From assembly GCA_012862575.1 (NCBI GenBank), contig BLSF01000009.1, positions 372,001 to 436,000 on the forward strand: a DNA stretch of 64,000 nucleotides. The letters are read 5' to 3'. Below are positions 50,216-61,178 of the stretch, piece after piece (the first letter of the stretch is position 1; every line of letters starts with the position of its first letter). The notes beneath the pieces were generated by a model that worked only from the letters and a program-made list of their open reading frames with translations, made no database searches and had not been told where the DNA came from. Both the position numbers and the translations under genes were made by a program. The DNA is from Parietichytrium sp. I65-24A (lineage: Eukaryota > Sar > Bigyra > Thraustochytrida > Thraustochytriidae).

Positions 50216-52726
50216 TCAAACGTCGCCGCGCGGTGTCACTGCCAGCCTTGGGTGAGACTTTAGCTCGTCTGGAACTTGTTCAAACCTCTTCATCACTGGT
50301 GAGAGACGCCCATCCCCACCTGGGTTCTGGGACCGCTTCTCTCCAACTGGCGCTCCGTCCGCGTCAATGTTCTCCTCGGCAAACCCTGTGGAGGAGTGAG
50401 TCAAGTATGCAAAGACCAAGAGCCGCTCGCCTTGCAGCTCTCCAAGCTTGAGATTGCTGGAACGCAGCGAAGGGTTCTCATCCTGGTCGTCTTCGGGGGC
50501 CAAGTCATACATGTCGGAGTCCGGAGTGCCATCCCCCTCTGGATCACACTCTTGTTGCTTAGTCTCCTCTCGAGTCAAGGCGCGCATGATCGCGTTTTCA
50601 CCTCTCCGGAGAATATCAACAATAAAATTCAGTTGCCTCTTGATATCTGGCTGCAATGAGCTCGGGTCAGCTTTAACGAGGCGCTCGAAAGCCACAATGT
50701 AGTCCCCCTCCCCTCCCTTTCTCTCCATCATGAAGTTTCTGTATGATTCTGTCTTGAGAGCAGCGAACAAAACACCTATCAAGTACGGGTGCAGCTGAGA
50801 ATCGCCGGGATTTGACAAGACTTGCTCGCAGGTTTCGAGGATGTGCTCTGGCTCACAGGCCAGCTTACCCTTCGAAGTATCATGCAGGGTGACATTTAAA
50901 GCAAGCGCCGCGATGTGCTCGTTGGCGAAAGCGGAGCGTTTGCTCGTGTCTGATAAGAGCTGGAAAAGAAAGTCGTTGGATTCGAGGCCTGCAGAGACTT
51001 CAGAGCAAGCGCACGGTGAGAGTGTCAGCTTTTGCAGGCACGCCAGCACGGATTCTAGGTAGCTGTGGCCTTTTTTTGGAAAGTGCCACTGATTGTTATT
51101 GAGCATTTCGATCAGCCAGTTCACAAGTTCTGCTGCAATGGGCTCCAAGTATAGGCGGCCGCGATGCGAGCCGACTAAATAAGCCAAGAACCGAACGGTG
51201 TACTCCTTGAGAATCTCAGAACTTGAAAGCAACATGCGTAGAACGAGCGGCTGCCCAGAGAAGAGGTCACTATTTGAATTCTTGGCTTCTGGGACTATAC
51301 CGAGCACGTCTTGAGCTACCATCTGCTCGATCATTCGGAGGCGATGTCGCCAGGGTGGCGTCTTACTGATTCTCCAGCGCAGGGCTTGGAGAATGAGGCA
51401 AGCCTGGCGTTCAGCAGACCGATCAGCCTCTGCCATCTTTGAGAGCTGGCGAAGATCAGCACAGATAATTGAATAGTCAAGCTGTGCGTGGAGAGGCATC
51501 TCCGTATGCACAGCAAAGCCCGGGCTCGGCCCTGGACTCTTTGGGGAAGTTGGAGACCGGAATTCTGGCGTTTGTTTCTCTCCCTCGGTGGTGGCTTCTG
51601 TTTCAAGCGGTGCTCGGTCCGTTTCTATTGTGAGTGGCTCGTACTTTCCTTCGCCTTCTTCTCTGCCCTCTGCCTCTTTCGTTTCCCGTGCTTGCGACCT
51701 CCGACTTGCAGGCCTCTGTCCTTCGCCAACCTTTTCTTCTATCCTCCTCTCATTCGCTTTGGCTTGGTCAAAAAATTCTAGATCAAGCTCTTCAAATACC
51801 ACCCCTTCTCCGTTCTCGATGCGGTCCATGTATGTAGTATACCGTTCCATCCGGTGCAGAAGCGTGGACATGAACGATTCCGTCAAGCCTAAAGAGGCTC
51901 CAGCTTGTGTTTTCCTATGGCGGTCAATCAGTTCGACCACTTGAGCAGCCGTGGCATACAGGCTCTGCACAAAACGTGGCTCGTACACGACGCTGCCGTC
52001 ATGCGACGTCTGTTCTGTTGCTCTATCCCCTTCTGCGCGCTGAGCGACTGCCGTGGGTGGGTGCGAGCCGCTCATGAGGGAGCATAGCACCGGAAGTTGC
52101 GATTTGCCAACCGTGACGTCTAGAAATGCAGCGACTCTTCTTTGAAGATAGTCGACGTAGTCCTCTTCGAAAAGACGGCAGAAATTGGGGTGTTGGGCGG
52201 GCTTGTCGCAGTGCGGAAGGGCAAACATGGTGCAATACTTTTCGTGACTAGCGAGACGATTTCCTCGCGTCTCGAGAAACTTGCGAAGACTATACATCCG
52301 GCTTTTTACCTCCAAGGCGCACGCCTCCTCACGAGCCTTGGTAATCTTCTGGTCTCGAATTGAAACAGCCTCTGCGCGCTGTTCTGCCTTTCGCATCTGT
52401 TCAATAATCGGGAAAACGGCAAGGTAACACCTTGCTTCTAATTCGACTTGCAACCCAAGGTCCCTCTCCCTCTCCTTGGCTGGCACATGACTTTCCCATA
52501 GCTTCAGAAACCTATCCTGCTCCCCGTGCTCAATTGCGAGCATCAGTCTGTCTTTGGCGCTCCGCTCGTAATCGTGCGATCCATTCTTCTGCCGTCTCAT
52601 TTCGAGTTTCCTCTGTTCCATCTCCGCGACCAGGCACTGCGCGGTGTGGACGAAGTCATAGTGCTCCAGGTACTCCAGGATTGCGCTCTGCACATTTTCC
52701 GCGCTTGTTTCCGACCCGTGCGGCAT
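50216..52726 (-). CDS. ARMC9: LisH/armadillo protein ARMC9-like
   Basis: An 836-residue single-exon protein from ATG 52726. Residues 9-41 form a LisH motif (VQSAILEYLEHYDFVHTAQCLVAEM), followed by helical and coiled-coil sequence. A low-complexity linker occupies about 340-415. Residues 440-710 are armadillo-like, with PLVLRMLLSSSEILKEYTVRFLAYLVGSHRGRLYLEP closely matching the 'VKEYTARLxNxLAS...GRxYL' block of ARMC9. The C-terminal 120 residues are disordered. ARMC9 acts at the basal body and ciliary tip and affects cilium stability in animals, so the gene implies a flagellated stage such as zoospores. It is convergent with the tryparedoxin fusion gene; 207 bp separate the stops. Confidence 0.87.
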   Translation of the reverse strand: MPHGSETSAENVQSAILEYLEHYDFVHTAQCLVAEMEQRKLEMRRQKNGSHDYERSAKDRLMLAIEHGEQDRFLKLWESHVPAKERERDLGLQVELEARCYLAVFPIIEQMRKAEQRAEAVSIRDQKITKAREEACALEVKSRMYSLRKFLETRGNRLASHEKYCTMFALPHCDKPAQHPNFCRLFEEDYVDYLQRRVAAFLDVTVGKSQLPVLCSLMSGSHPPTAVAQRAEGDRATEQTSHDGSVVYEPRFVQSLYATAAQVVELIDRHRKTQAGASLGLTESFMSTLLHRMERYTTYMDRIENGEGVVFEELDLEFFDQAKANERRIEEKVGEGQRPASRRSQARETKEAEGREEGEGKYEPLTIETDRAPLETEATTEGEKQTPEFRSPTSPKSPGPSPGFAVHTEMPLHAQLDYSIICADLRQLSKMAEADRSAERQACLILQALRWRISKTPPWRHRLRMIEQMVAQDVLGIVPEAKNSNSDLFSGQPLVLRMLLSSSEILKEYTVRFLAYLVGSHRGRLYLEPIAAELVNWLIEMLNNNQWHFPKKGHSYLESVLACLQKLTLSPCACSEVSAGLESNDFLFQLLSDTSKRSAFANEHIAALALNVTLHDTSKGKLACEPEHILETCEQVLSNPGDSQLHPYLIGVLFAALKTESYRNFMMERKGGEGDYIVAFERLVKADPSSLQPDIKRQLNFIVDILRRGENAIMRALTREETKQQECDPEGDGTPDSDMYDLAPEDDQDENPSLRSSNLKLGELQGERLLVFAYLTHSSTGFAEENIDADGAPVGEKRSQNPGGDGRLSPVMKRFEQVPDELKSHPRLAVTPRGDV

Positions 52727-53901
52727 CTTTCACATCACCGCCTTCGAGCGCACTGCTTTCCCTACACCCCACCCACGCGCGCGCAACCAGCATCTCCGCG
52801 CTCCATTCCACTTGGGCTCCAAAGTTCAAGGTCCAAATCATTATGATTGTCATCTAGAGACTGTAACGGTCTAATCGCGGCATATAGCTGAGACGGGCAG
52901 AGCGACTCATCATGCGGCGCCGTTGGCGTCGAGCGAGCGCGCAAAGTTCAAGTTGCAAAGTGCGAAAGCGCGATGTCTTTGATTTTCATTTTGACCTCGA
53001 TTGTGTCCATTTGTTTTTGGGCTGCTTCGTTTGAGCCGCCTGCTCTGAGCTCATGGACTAATTGATCTCCAATTCTCAATTGCGAGCGCCGATCGCGTAT
53101 GTTTTTTCGGACTCTGCCGTCGCCGCCACACCGCATTCCATGCGTGATCGACGAGACTGGTTCTCGGACTCCATCCACATCATGAGAGCGCTCGCCTGCT
53201 CCAGATCATCCCCGCACAAGACGGAGAAGCAAGCCCCATCATCGGTGCCATCGGAGCGACATTGTGCGACAGTACACTTCAGTACACTTCGCGCTCAACG
53301 TGGTTGTTCAAAAGCTGATCTGCATAAATTCAGAATTCAGAACTTAGCTCAAGAAATAATATTCACAGTTGGAGTCGGCTCGCGTTCGATGGGCTCTCTG
53401 TCTCCCTTCATACTCTTCATCTCGTCGCGAATGGATTATGGAATTTGCACATCATTCCGGTCTCCGCACTTGTCCGCACAGCAACAGTGCAGTGCAATGC
53501 AGTGCACTCAGGTAGTACTAGGGCATAATGCGCTTACCACGCGTCCTACCATTTCGAGCTGCAGCTTTCTGATTTGTGTCTTCTGAAGAGCGGAGATGAG
53601 CGGAGGCTCACGAGCCTGAGTAGCACACGACTACCGGATTTGATGGACTGGACTTGGTGTGGGTTAGTTTTAATGTAAATGGTAGATAATACGTAGCCAT
53701 CCTGTCCCGATTAGACCGTCGATAGCGTTGGTTGATGGATGATGATCTACTAGATGATGTACATGATGTGCCGAAGATGCCCGCAATACCTGCCATGATG
53801 ATCGTGATGGATTGCCAACACATTGAGAGGGCAGACTCGGAGGTGCGGTTGATCGATCAAGCAGAACGCCACGGGCTAGCAGTCGTGAAAGCAGCGTCAA
53901 G
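52727..53901. other. Divergent intergenic region, no gene seen
   Basis: About 1.2 kb between ARMC9 (minus) and HSD17B10 (plus). It contains short repeats such as CAGTGCAGTGCAATGCAGTGCACT near 53490 and TGATGATCTACTAGATGATGTACATGATG near 53738. These give no coding signal. It presumably holds both promoters. Confidence 0.45.
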
Positions 53902-54844
53902 ATGAATTCTCTTAAGGGATTGTCCGCCATCGTCACCGGAGGCGCCAGCGGCCTGGGGCGCGCCACCGCCGAGCGCCTGTCAAAGTTCGGCGCCAGGGTA
54001 GTCATCGCAGACTTGCCGTCGTCCAAGGGCGAGGAGGTTGCCAAAGGGCTTCCAGATGGACTCGGCGTGTTTGCGCCAATGGACGTAACCAACGGAGACG
54101 AGGTTGTCAAGGCCATCGAGATGACCGGAGATAGACTCGACATCGCTGTCAACTGCGCAGGAGTGGCATGGGCTATGAAGACCCTTGGCAAGCGCGGACC
54201 ACACTCTCTGGAAAAGTTCCAGGCTACAATGGACATCAATGTGGTTGGCACCTTCAACATGTGCAGGCTCGCCGCCGAGAAGATGGCTGCCAAACCAGAG
54301 AAGGGTGGAGTCATTATCAACACCGCAAGCATTGCCGCCTATGAAGGCCAGATTGGTCAGGTAGCTTACGCTGCAAGCAAAGGCGCCATCGTGGGCATGA
54401 CCCTCCCCATGGCCAGAGATCTTGCTCCTCTCAAGATCAGAGTCATGACTATTGCACCTGGCCTTTTTGACACTGCGCTGCTCGCGGATCTCCCACAAAA
54501 AGTTAAAGACGAGCTTGGTATGACCGTTCCAAACCCGTCTCGTCTGTAAGTTTGTTGGTTGTTTGGCTAACAAGTGGTTTGTATATTTGATATTTGGTTT
54601 GGTTTTTGTTGTTTTTCGCACACTGACGCGTTCAAACCCTGAACATTACGGTTTTGACTTTTCGCAGTGGAAACCCAGAGGAGTACGGCCGCCTCGTCCA
54701 CGCCATCGTCGACAACGAGATGCTCAACGGGGAGGTAATCCGTAAGTTTTCACAAAATCTCTCTGTCGAGTTGGCAGCACCGTCTCCTAACGTTCGCCTG
54801 TTGTCACCAAAGGCCTTGACGGAGCACTTCGCATGCAACCATAA
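53902..54844 (+). CDS. HSD17B10: 3-hydroxyacyl-CoA dehydrogenase type 2 (SDR)
   Basis: Three exons (53902-54545, 54668-54741, 54813-54844) join to 249 residues; introns are 122 and 71 nt with GTAAGT donors. Diagnostic blocks are [15 protein letters not shown] (NAD-binding loop from residue 12), [31 protein letters not shown] with the catalytic Ser-Tyr-Lys, [15 protein letters not shown] and the C-terminal [14 protein letters not shown]. The last is nearly invariant in HSD17B10. The last exon is only 32 nt yet restores this exact C-terminus, which confirms the splicing. The enzyme oxidises 3-hydroxyacyl-CoA and 2-methyl-3-hydroxybutyryl-CoA in mitochondria. The N-terminus is short, as in animals. 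Its stop lies 222 bp from that of the thiolase. Confidence 0.96.
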
Positions 54845-55066
54845 ATGTTTACGTTGGGTGGAACGACTGCCGGTCTTTACCATGAACTTCGACGTCCTGG
54901 GTCCGTGTAAAGAATGCCGAAAACAGAGAGTACCTGATGTTGCACGAAGAATATATATTTGCGGTTCGAATAAAATAAAAACGACGGACATTTGTTTGAC
55001 TCCATGTCTTTTGAGTTCTGCATTTGCGACTAGTGATTCGCAGAAATCTTGGCTTGTCAGGCCAAT

Positions 55067-56503
<1,437 letters not shown>

Positions 56504-57076
56504 CTTTCCTTTGTGTTGACTCGCTCTTCACTTGTGAGTTCCCTGTTCCAATCGCTCTCCAGGTCCGTGCCGCAATCTCGACCACGCGCTTCTCTCACCT
56601 CCACTCCGCCGCAACGCCGCATCACTATGAAAGTAGTGACATAAGCTTACATACACTCAAAGAAAAGTGAGTGACTCGGAAATTTGTGAACACTTATTAC
56701 TCACAGCGTCCGTGGTACTCTAGCTAGCTACTAGGTACACAGTGTAGTACTTTACTATCAATGCGAATGCCTTCGCATTGTATTCCTTAGCAGTCTCATA
56801 GAGTGGTATTAATGATGGTACTCTTTCTAGTCACTAGTGACCTCGTACTTCTGAAGATAAATGATGATGTTCATTATGCAGATGCAGGTGAAGATGAAGA
56901 TGAAGATGACGAGGTAGACGCCATGAGCGCGAGAGGCAGGTCGCGGTCGATCGCTCAAGTCAGACCAACCTGAAGTGCACTTCAGAAGAGACAATTCAGT
57001 TTAAAAGGTTTAGGGAACAACTTGAACTGACTGTGAAAACGCGTAAACATCAGATCTGGAGAGAGCCTCAGCGGAC
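56504..57076. other. Intergenic region upstream of the thiolase
   Basis: About 570 bp containing the thiolase promoter and the 3' UTR of the metalloprotease gene. A GATGAAGATGAAGATGAAGATGAC run lies at 56891-56911. No gene seen. Confidence 0.45.
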
Positions 57077-59212
57077 TCACCGAGAGATTGTATATGCCGG
57101 CACGAGGACGGAAAGCATCAAGAACCAAGGGGCGGTCGAGCCGCCGTTTCGCGAAGCTGTGTTGAGCACGATATCAATAACTTTTGGCGCCGTCGAAGGT
57201 AAAACAACGTCGGCGATAACGTCGAAAAAGAAACAAAGCTTCCCAGGGTTGGAACGGATCATGATATGAATTGGCGCCTCCGGGCCCGGGTTCTTCAAGA
57301 ATGCGTAGCCGCTGTTCCCCACTGTACCTAGAGACTTCCATTCAAGGCTCTCTTCAACCGTCGAGTCTTTCCATAAAACTGGATCGTGTTGAAGCGAAGA
57401 GGACTCGTTGGACAGAACGTACAAAATTTCGACCTCCTCGGACAGCACTTCCGAGCCGCCGCTATTCCACGAGATAGCGAAGAAACTCTCATCTGTGCCA
57501 ATGTCGACTGATACGATCTCAATTGGGGACACCGAGTCTATGAATTCAACGTTTGTGTCCGTGAAGGCTTGCACCCCGAATCCAAGCGTTTCGCTGGAGT
57601 CAAGTTGTTGGGCAGTCTTGTAGTACTGGGTTCTTACTGTGGACCGAAAGGTCATGGAGGTGGTCGCAGAAGGTAAGACCTCCCATCTGTTCGAGAACTC
57701 CTCATTGAAAATGTAGTACAGGTTTGGAAAAGAGCGGAATGGCTTTCGCGAAGGTGGGTACGACCTGAATCGAGGAGATGTCAGATCGTCGTAGCTTGTA
57801 CCATTCAAGTCTGTCATTGATTCAATGGAGTAATAGAATGCTTCATCCGAGCTCAGATCAGGATGCGATGTCGTGTTAAACTCAATCAGAAAGTAACTCT
57901 CCGCCGGAACCGTGCAAGTCGTTTCTGTAATCGCTTCCGGAGTCGAAATCTGATGTACTGTTCGCTCACCGCAAGTGGGATACTCTTCGAGCGTAGCAGG
58001 CAGCAAGGTCCTGACTTGCTGAATATTCAATGGAGAAAAGTATGGATCGCTTTTCGATTGCAAGTTCTCGTCCCCGCAAAGCCCTGCGTAGCCCATGACC
58101 GTACTCCCGCTGCCCGGCTCAACGGAATTTTCATGCCCAACTCCCCCGCCGCATGTCTGAAAGATATGCCTTGCACCGAGCTGATGCCCAACTTCATGAA
58201 GAACGTAATCTATGTAGTAACTGTCAGTCACTGGGCTGGAGAGTCCGGTCATCCCGCATAGCTTACGATCAGGAGAGCATAATGCATTTATGCACGCGAC
58301 TCCACCTGAGCTAGTAGTCAAAACATGTCCAATATCGATGGAATCAAATTCGGTGGTCCGCGACTTGACGTAAGCGCTGACTTGAGAAAGAACCTCTCGG
58401 GAGTTCGATAGCTCAGTGCAATTAAGGCAGATGAGGTCAGGCGTACTATCGTGGAGCTGCAAAGAAATACCCAGCTCCCGCTTCAAGACACCGCTCACTC
58501 TGTTCGTCAAAGTCACAATCTCTGCAAAAACACTCTCAGTCGTATTACCGTGGAAAGCCGAATACTCGGCATTAGCGATGGGTGCAAATCGAAATTTGAT
58601 ATGTGTTCCCCAGCTTAGCTCACTTTCGCCCAAGCTTGAATCAGTACTACGGACGCTCTTCATCTTAAAACCTGAGTCAGCATCCAGCCGTTCCATCAGC
58701 TCTTCAGCGCCGTGGTCGTCGCAGTCCCAGTCCTCGGTGTTTGTACGCTCAGGATCGCTGGTGGTATATGATTTGAAGGCAACAATTCCGGAGCTTCTGG
58801 ACGTTGTGCTATCTTCTGGCTCGACGAAAATGGTTTTTGTGCCAGCGAAGATCAGCGCTCGTAAACCTTTTGCTTGGCTAAAGTCAACCTCTGCATACAA
58901 CGTCAGATTGCCCTGCTTTGCAATTCCGGAATAGGTCTTCAACGATGGAAAGCGCGAGGCAAGCGTGGGGGGCAAGACCGTACTCTCCACAAGCTGAAAT
59001 TCGAGCGTTTCACCGCTCGGAAGAGCCAGTGGCAAGAGCAAGACTCCGTCCGCGCCTGCGCTCAAATCCAGGCGCGAATAGTTGAGAAGCAGCCCCGGCG
59101 CGGACTCCAGTCTCCGCCGCGAACGCACAGTCCACGGCCCGCCTTCGTCTGCCAGCGCGATGCTGGGCAGCAGGCAGCATATTGCCCACACGAGACCGGC
59201 GAGCGTTCGCAT
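57077..59212 (-). CDS. Secreted zinc metalloprotease (reprolysin/M12-like), probably GPI-anchored
   Basis: A single-exon 711-residue protein from ATG 59212. A signal peptide (MRTLAGLVWAICCLLPSIALA) is followed by a propeptide with LPLALPSGETLEFQLVESTVLPPTL...FPSLKTYSG, the style of reprolysin-like proteases of Bacteroidetes. The catalytic domain (about 200-415) has HEVGHQLGARH (339-349), the zinc-binding HExxHxxGxxH, and a Met-turn STVMGY (Met373). Cys164 in DWDCDDHG might act as a cysteine switch. Beta-rich domains follow. The end (NGGSTAPWFLMLSVLVPAYTISR) has small residues then a hydrophobic tail, as for GPI attachment. Several N-glycosylation sites are present. Substrates are unknown; surface shedding or prey digestion are possibilities. 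Confidence 0.88.
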   Translation of the reverse strand: MRTLAGLVWAICCLLPSIALADEGGPWTVRSRRRLESAPGLLLNYSRLDLSAGADGVLLLPLALPSGETLEFQLVESTVLPPTLASRFPSLKTYSGIAKQGNLTLYAEVDFSQAKGLRALIFAGTKTIFVEPEDSTTSRSSGIVAFKSYTTSDPERTNTEDWDCDDHGAEELMERLDADSGFKMKSVRSTDSSLGESELSWGTHIKFRFAPIANAEYSAFHGNTTESVFAEIVTLTNRVSGVLKRELGISLQLHDSTPDLICLNCTELSNSREVLSQVSAYVKSRTTEFDSIDIGHVLTTSSGGVACINALCSPDRKLCGMTGLSSPVTDSYYIDYVLHEVGHQLGARHIFQTCGGGVGHENSVEPGSGSTVMGYAGLCGDENLQSKSDPYFSPLNIQQVRTLLPATLEEYPTCGERTVHQISTPEAITETTCTVPAESYFLIEFNTTSHPDLSSDEAFYYSIESMTDLNGTSYDDLTSPRFRSYPPSRKPFRSFPNLYYIFNEEFSNRWEVLPSATTSMTFRSTVRTQYYKTAQQLDSSETLGFGVQAFTDTNVEFIDSVSPIEIVSVDIGTDESFFAISWNSGGSEVLSEEVEILYVLSNESSSLQHDPVLWKDSTVEESLEWKSLGTVGNSGYAFLKNPGPEAPIHIMIRSNPGKLCFFFDVIADVVLPSTAPKVIDIVLNTASRNGGSTAPWFLMLSVLVPAYTISR

Positions 59213-59606
59213 CCGTCCCTGTCAGCCTTCGGCTCAAAACATCGCAGCGTCCTTTGAATTTCAAAGCCTCTTGTGGTGAATTGCAAGGTTGGCACGCGTG
59301 GATCAATCGCCCTACCCTTGCGAATTTCCCAATGTGATTTCTGAACCCCCAACTAGTCTCTCTGTTCAACAACCAAAAACCACAACCAGGTAGGATTTGC
59401 GGTAACAGTGCTCTACTCGACCGAGAATGATTGGTGTGTACCTTACTGGTTGCTATTACTTTCTTCTAAAGTAAAAATGTAAAAATGTGCCAAACTTTGA
59501 ATCAAAGTCTGTGAACGGCTATGTGGTGGGGGTGTTCTTCGCTTACTACACTACCATTACACCATACTATCTAAATTTTAATATCGTTACTGCACTCTTT
59601 GGAGTT
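59213..59606. other. Intergenic region, no gene seen
   Basis: About 390 bp between the metalloprotease start and the aldehyde dehydrogenase stop, both on the minus strand. It would hold the protease promoter. No repeat or RNA gene recognised. Confidence 0.45.
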
Positions 59607-61178
59607 TCAATCAAAGAGCAAGATGGCGTCGCCAAAGAGTGTATCATCTGCAGGAAGCTCTTTCGGGCGGGAGAGTGGCCTAGAGACGTAGGTGATGTTT
59701 ACAAAGTGTTTCCAGAAGATATTCTCAGAAGTTGCGCTGCCGCCCCAAGAGCCGCAGCCAAGCGACAGTGTTTGCCGCATGCCATTGCTCAACGAGCCGC
59801 TATTTGAGAGGCTTTGGGGTTGGTTTACCATGATCCGGCTAGTTTGCGTGTTGGAGCTGAATTTGATCACATTTTCATCCGAGGCTGTGTATATTCCCGC
59901 ACTATGCCCTTTGCCCTGGTAATTGTGCAATTTGTTGGTGAGCTGAATCGCATCGTCCACATCTTGGACAGCGTACAGTGCAAGCACGACCGACAGCTTT
60001 TCACCCGAAAGCGGAAATTCTGGGCCAACTTGCGTCTGCGAGACGATCAGAAAAGTCTTGTCGAGAGGGAGGCAGATTCCCGCAGCCTTGGCAATATTCT
60101 GCGCAGACTGAACGACCATATTGGAGTTCAAATTGCCATTCGGCATGAAAAGCGTAGATTGCAAGCCTCTCACTTGCTCGGGATCTTTCACGTAGTAGCC
60201 TCCGCTACGCTCGAGTTCCTGGACAAAATCGTCATAAACACTGCCGTGGACAAGGACTGAGTTGTCTGCGGAACAGCTACTTGCAAGATCAAACGTTTTG
60301 CTTTTGGCAATCTTTTCCGCCGCATCAGCAAGATCTGCGGATTCGTCTACAAATACAGCTGCGTTGCCAACGCCTACTCCATACGCTGGAGTTCCGGAAG
60401 TGTAAGCGTACTGAACAATGTTGCTTCCTCCCGTGGCCCACACTCGGTCACATTGGGCGAACAGCTCCATCGTTTTCCTCCGTGACGGCTTTGTCACCGC
60501 TATAATGAGGTCTTTCGGGAACCCGCAGCGATCCAAAGCATCGCGCATGAGATCCACAATCCGTTGATTGGTTTGACTCGAGCGGGGGTTTGGTGAGATG
60601 ATGATTGCATTACGACCTTTTATACAATTGATGGCTTTCAGCACAGGAGTGGCCTCCGGGTGCGTCGCCGGCGAAGATGCTCCAACTACTCCAACTGGCT
60701 TGGCGATGAGAACAATATTCCTCTCCGGATCGCTTTCGATTACCCCTACACTCTTATCGTAGAGAATATCAAACAGGCCAGCCCGTGTCTTGCTTGTCAA
60801 CTTGAGATGTTTTCCTTCGTAGTCTCCCAGTCTCGTTTCTTCGACACAGAATTGCGCCAGTTCCCTTGCGACATCGTCGCGACACACGCTGAACGTGATG
60901 GCTCGAATCAAACGGTCCACCTGCTCTTGGCTCGCATCCTTCAAGCAGCTTTCCCAAGCCAGTCTCGCCCTTTGCACATAGCCTGCGACCTCCTCCTTGA
61001 CCAATTGCTCTTCGCAGACCTGCGGCTCAACATCTGGCCTGTGTCGTTTGACACTTCGCTCCGCTTCCCTCTCCTCGTAGCCCTCGGCGGGCGAGAGTGG
61101 CACGGATGGAGTTGACTGGCCGACATCAGAGTCCGGCGTCCCACCTGGCGAGATCGCCGTGGTATCCAACAGCACCAT
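59607..61178 (-). CDS. CoA-acylating aldehyde dehydrogenase (SauS/EutE-like)
   Basis: A single-exon 523-residue protein from ATG 61178. After a 60-residue Ser/Pro/Glu-rich extension comes an ALDH fold: PVGVVGASSPATHPEATP (cofactor loop), AIIISPNPRS, WATGGSNIVQYAYTSGTPAYGVGVGNAAVF, and the catalytic Cys302 in DLASSCSADNSV. The C-terminal block TSRIMVNQPQSLSNSGSLSNGM, then LGCGSWGGSATSENIFWKHFVNIT, is typical of acylating acetaldehyde or sulfoacetaldehyde dehydrogenases, not of hydrolytic ALDHs. The reaction would be aldehyde + CoA + NAD(P)+ to acyl-CoA. The family is mainly bacterial, so lateral acquisition is possible. The extension has no clear targeting signal. Which aldehyde is used cannot be decided. 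Confidence 0.88.
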   Translation of the reverse strand: MVLLDTTAISPGGTPDSDVGQSTPSVPLSPAEGYEEREAERSVKRHRPDVEPQVCEEQLVKEEVAGYVQRARLAWESCLKDASQEQVDRLIRAITFSVCRDDVARELAQFCVEETRLGDYEGKHLKLTSKTRAGLFDILYDKSVGVIESDPERNIVLIAKPVGVVGASSPATHPEATPVLKAINCIKGRNAIIISPNPRSSQTNQRIVDLMRDALDRCGFPKDLIIAVTKPSRRKTMELFAQCDRVWATGGSNIVQYAYTSGTPAYGVGVGNAAVFVDESADLADAAEKIAKSKTFDLASSCSADNSVLVHGSVYDDFVQELERSGGYYVKDPEQVRGLQSTLFMPNGNLNSNMVVQSAQNIAKAAGICLPLDKTFLIVSQTQVGPEFPLSGEKLSVVLALYAVQDVDDAIQLTNKLHNYQGKGHSAGIYTASDENVIKFSSNTQTSRIMVNQPQSLSNSGSLSNGMRQTLSLGCGSWGGSATSENIFWKHFVNITYVSRPLSRPKELPADDTLFGDAILLFD

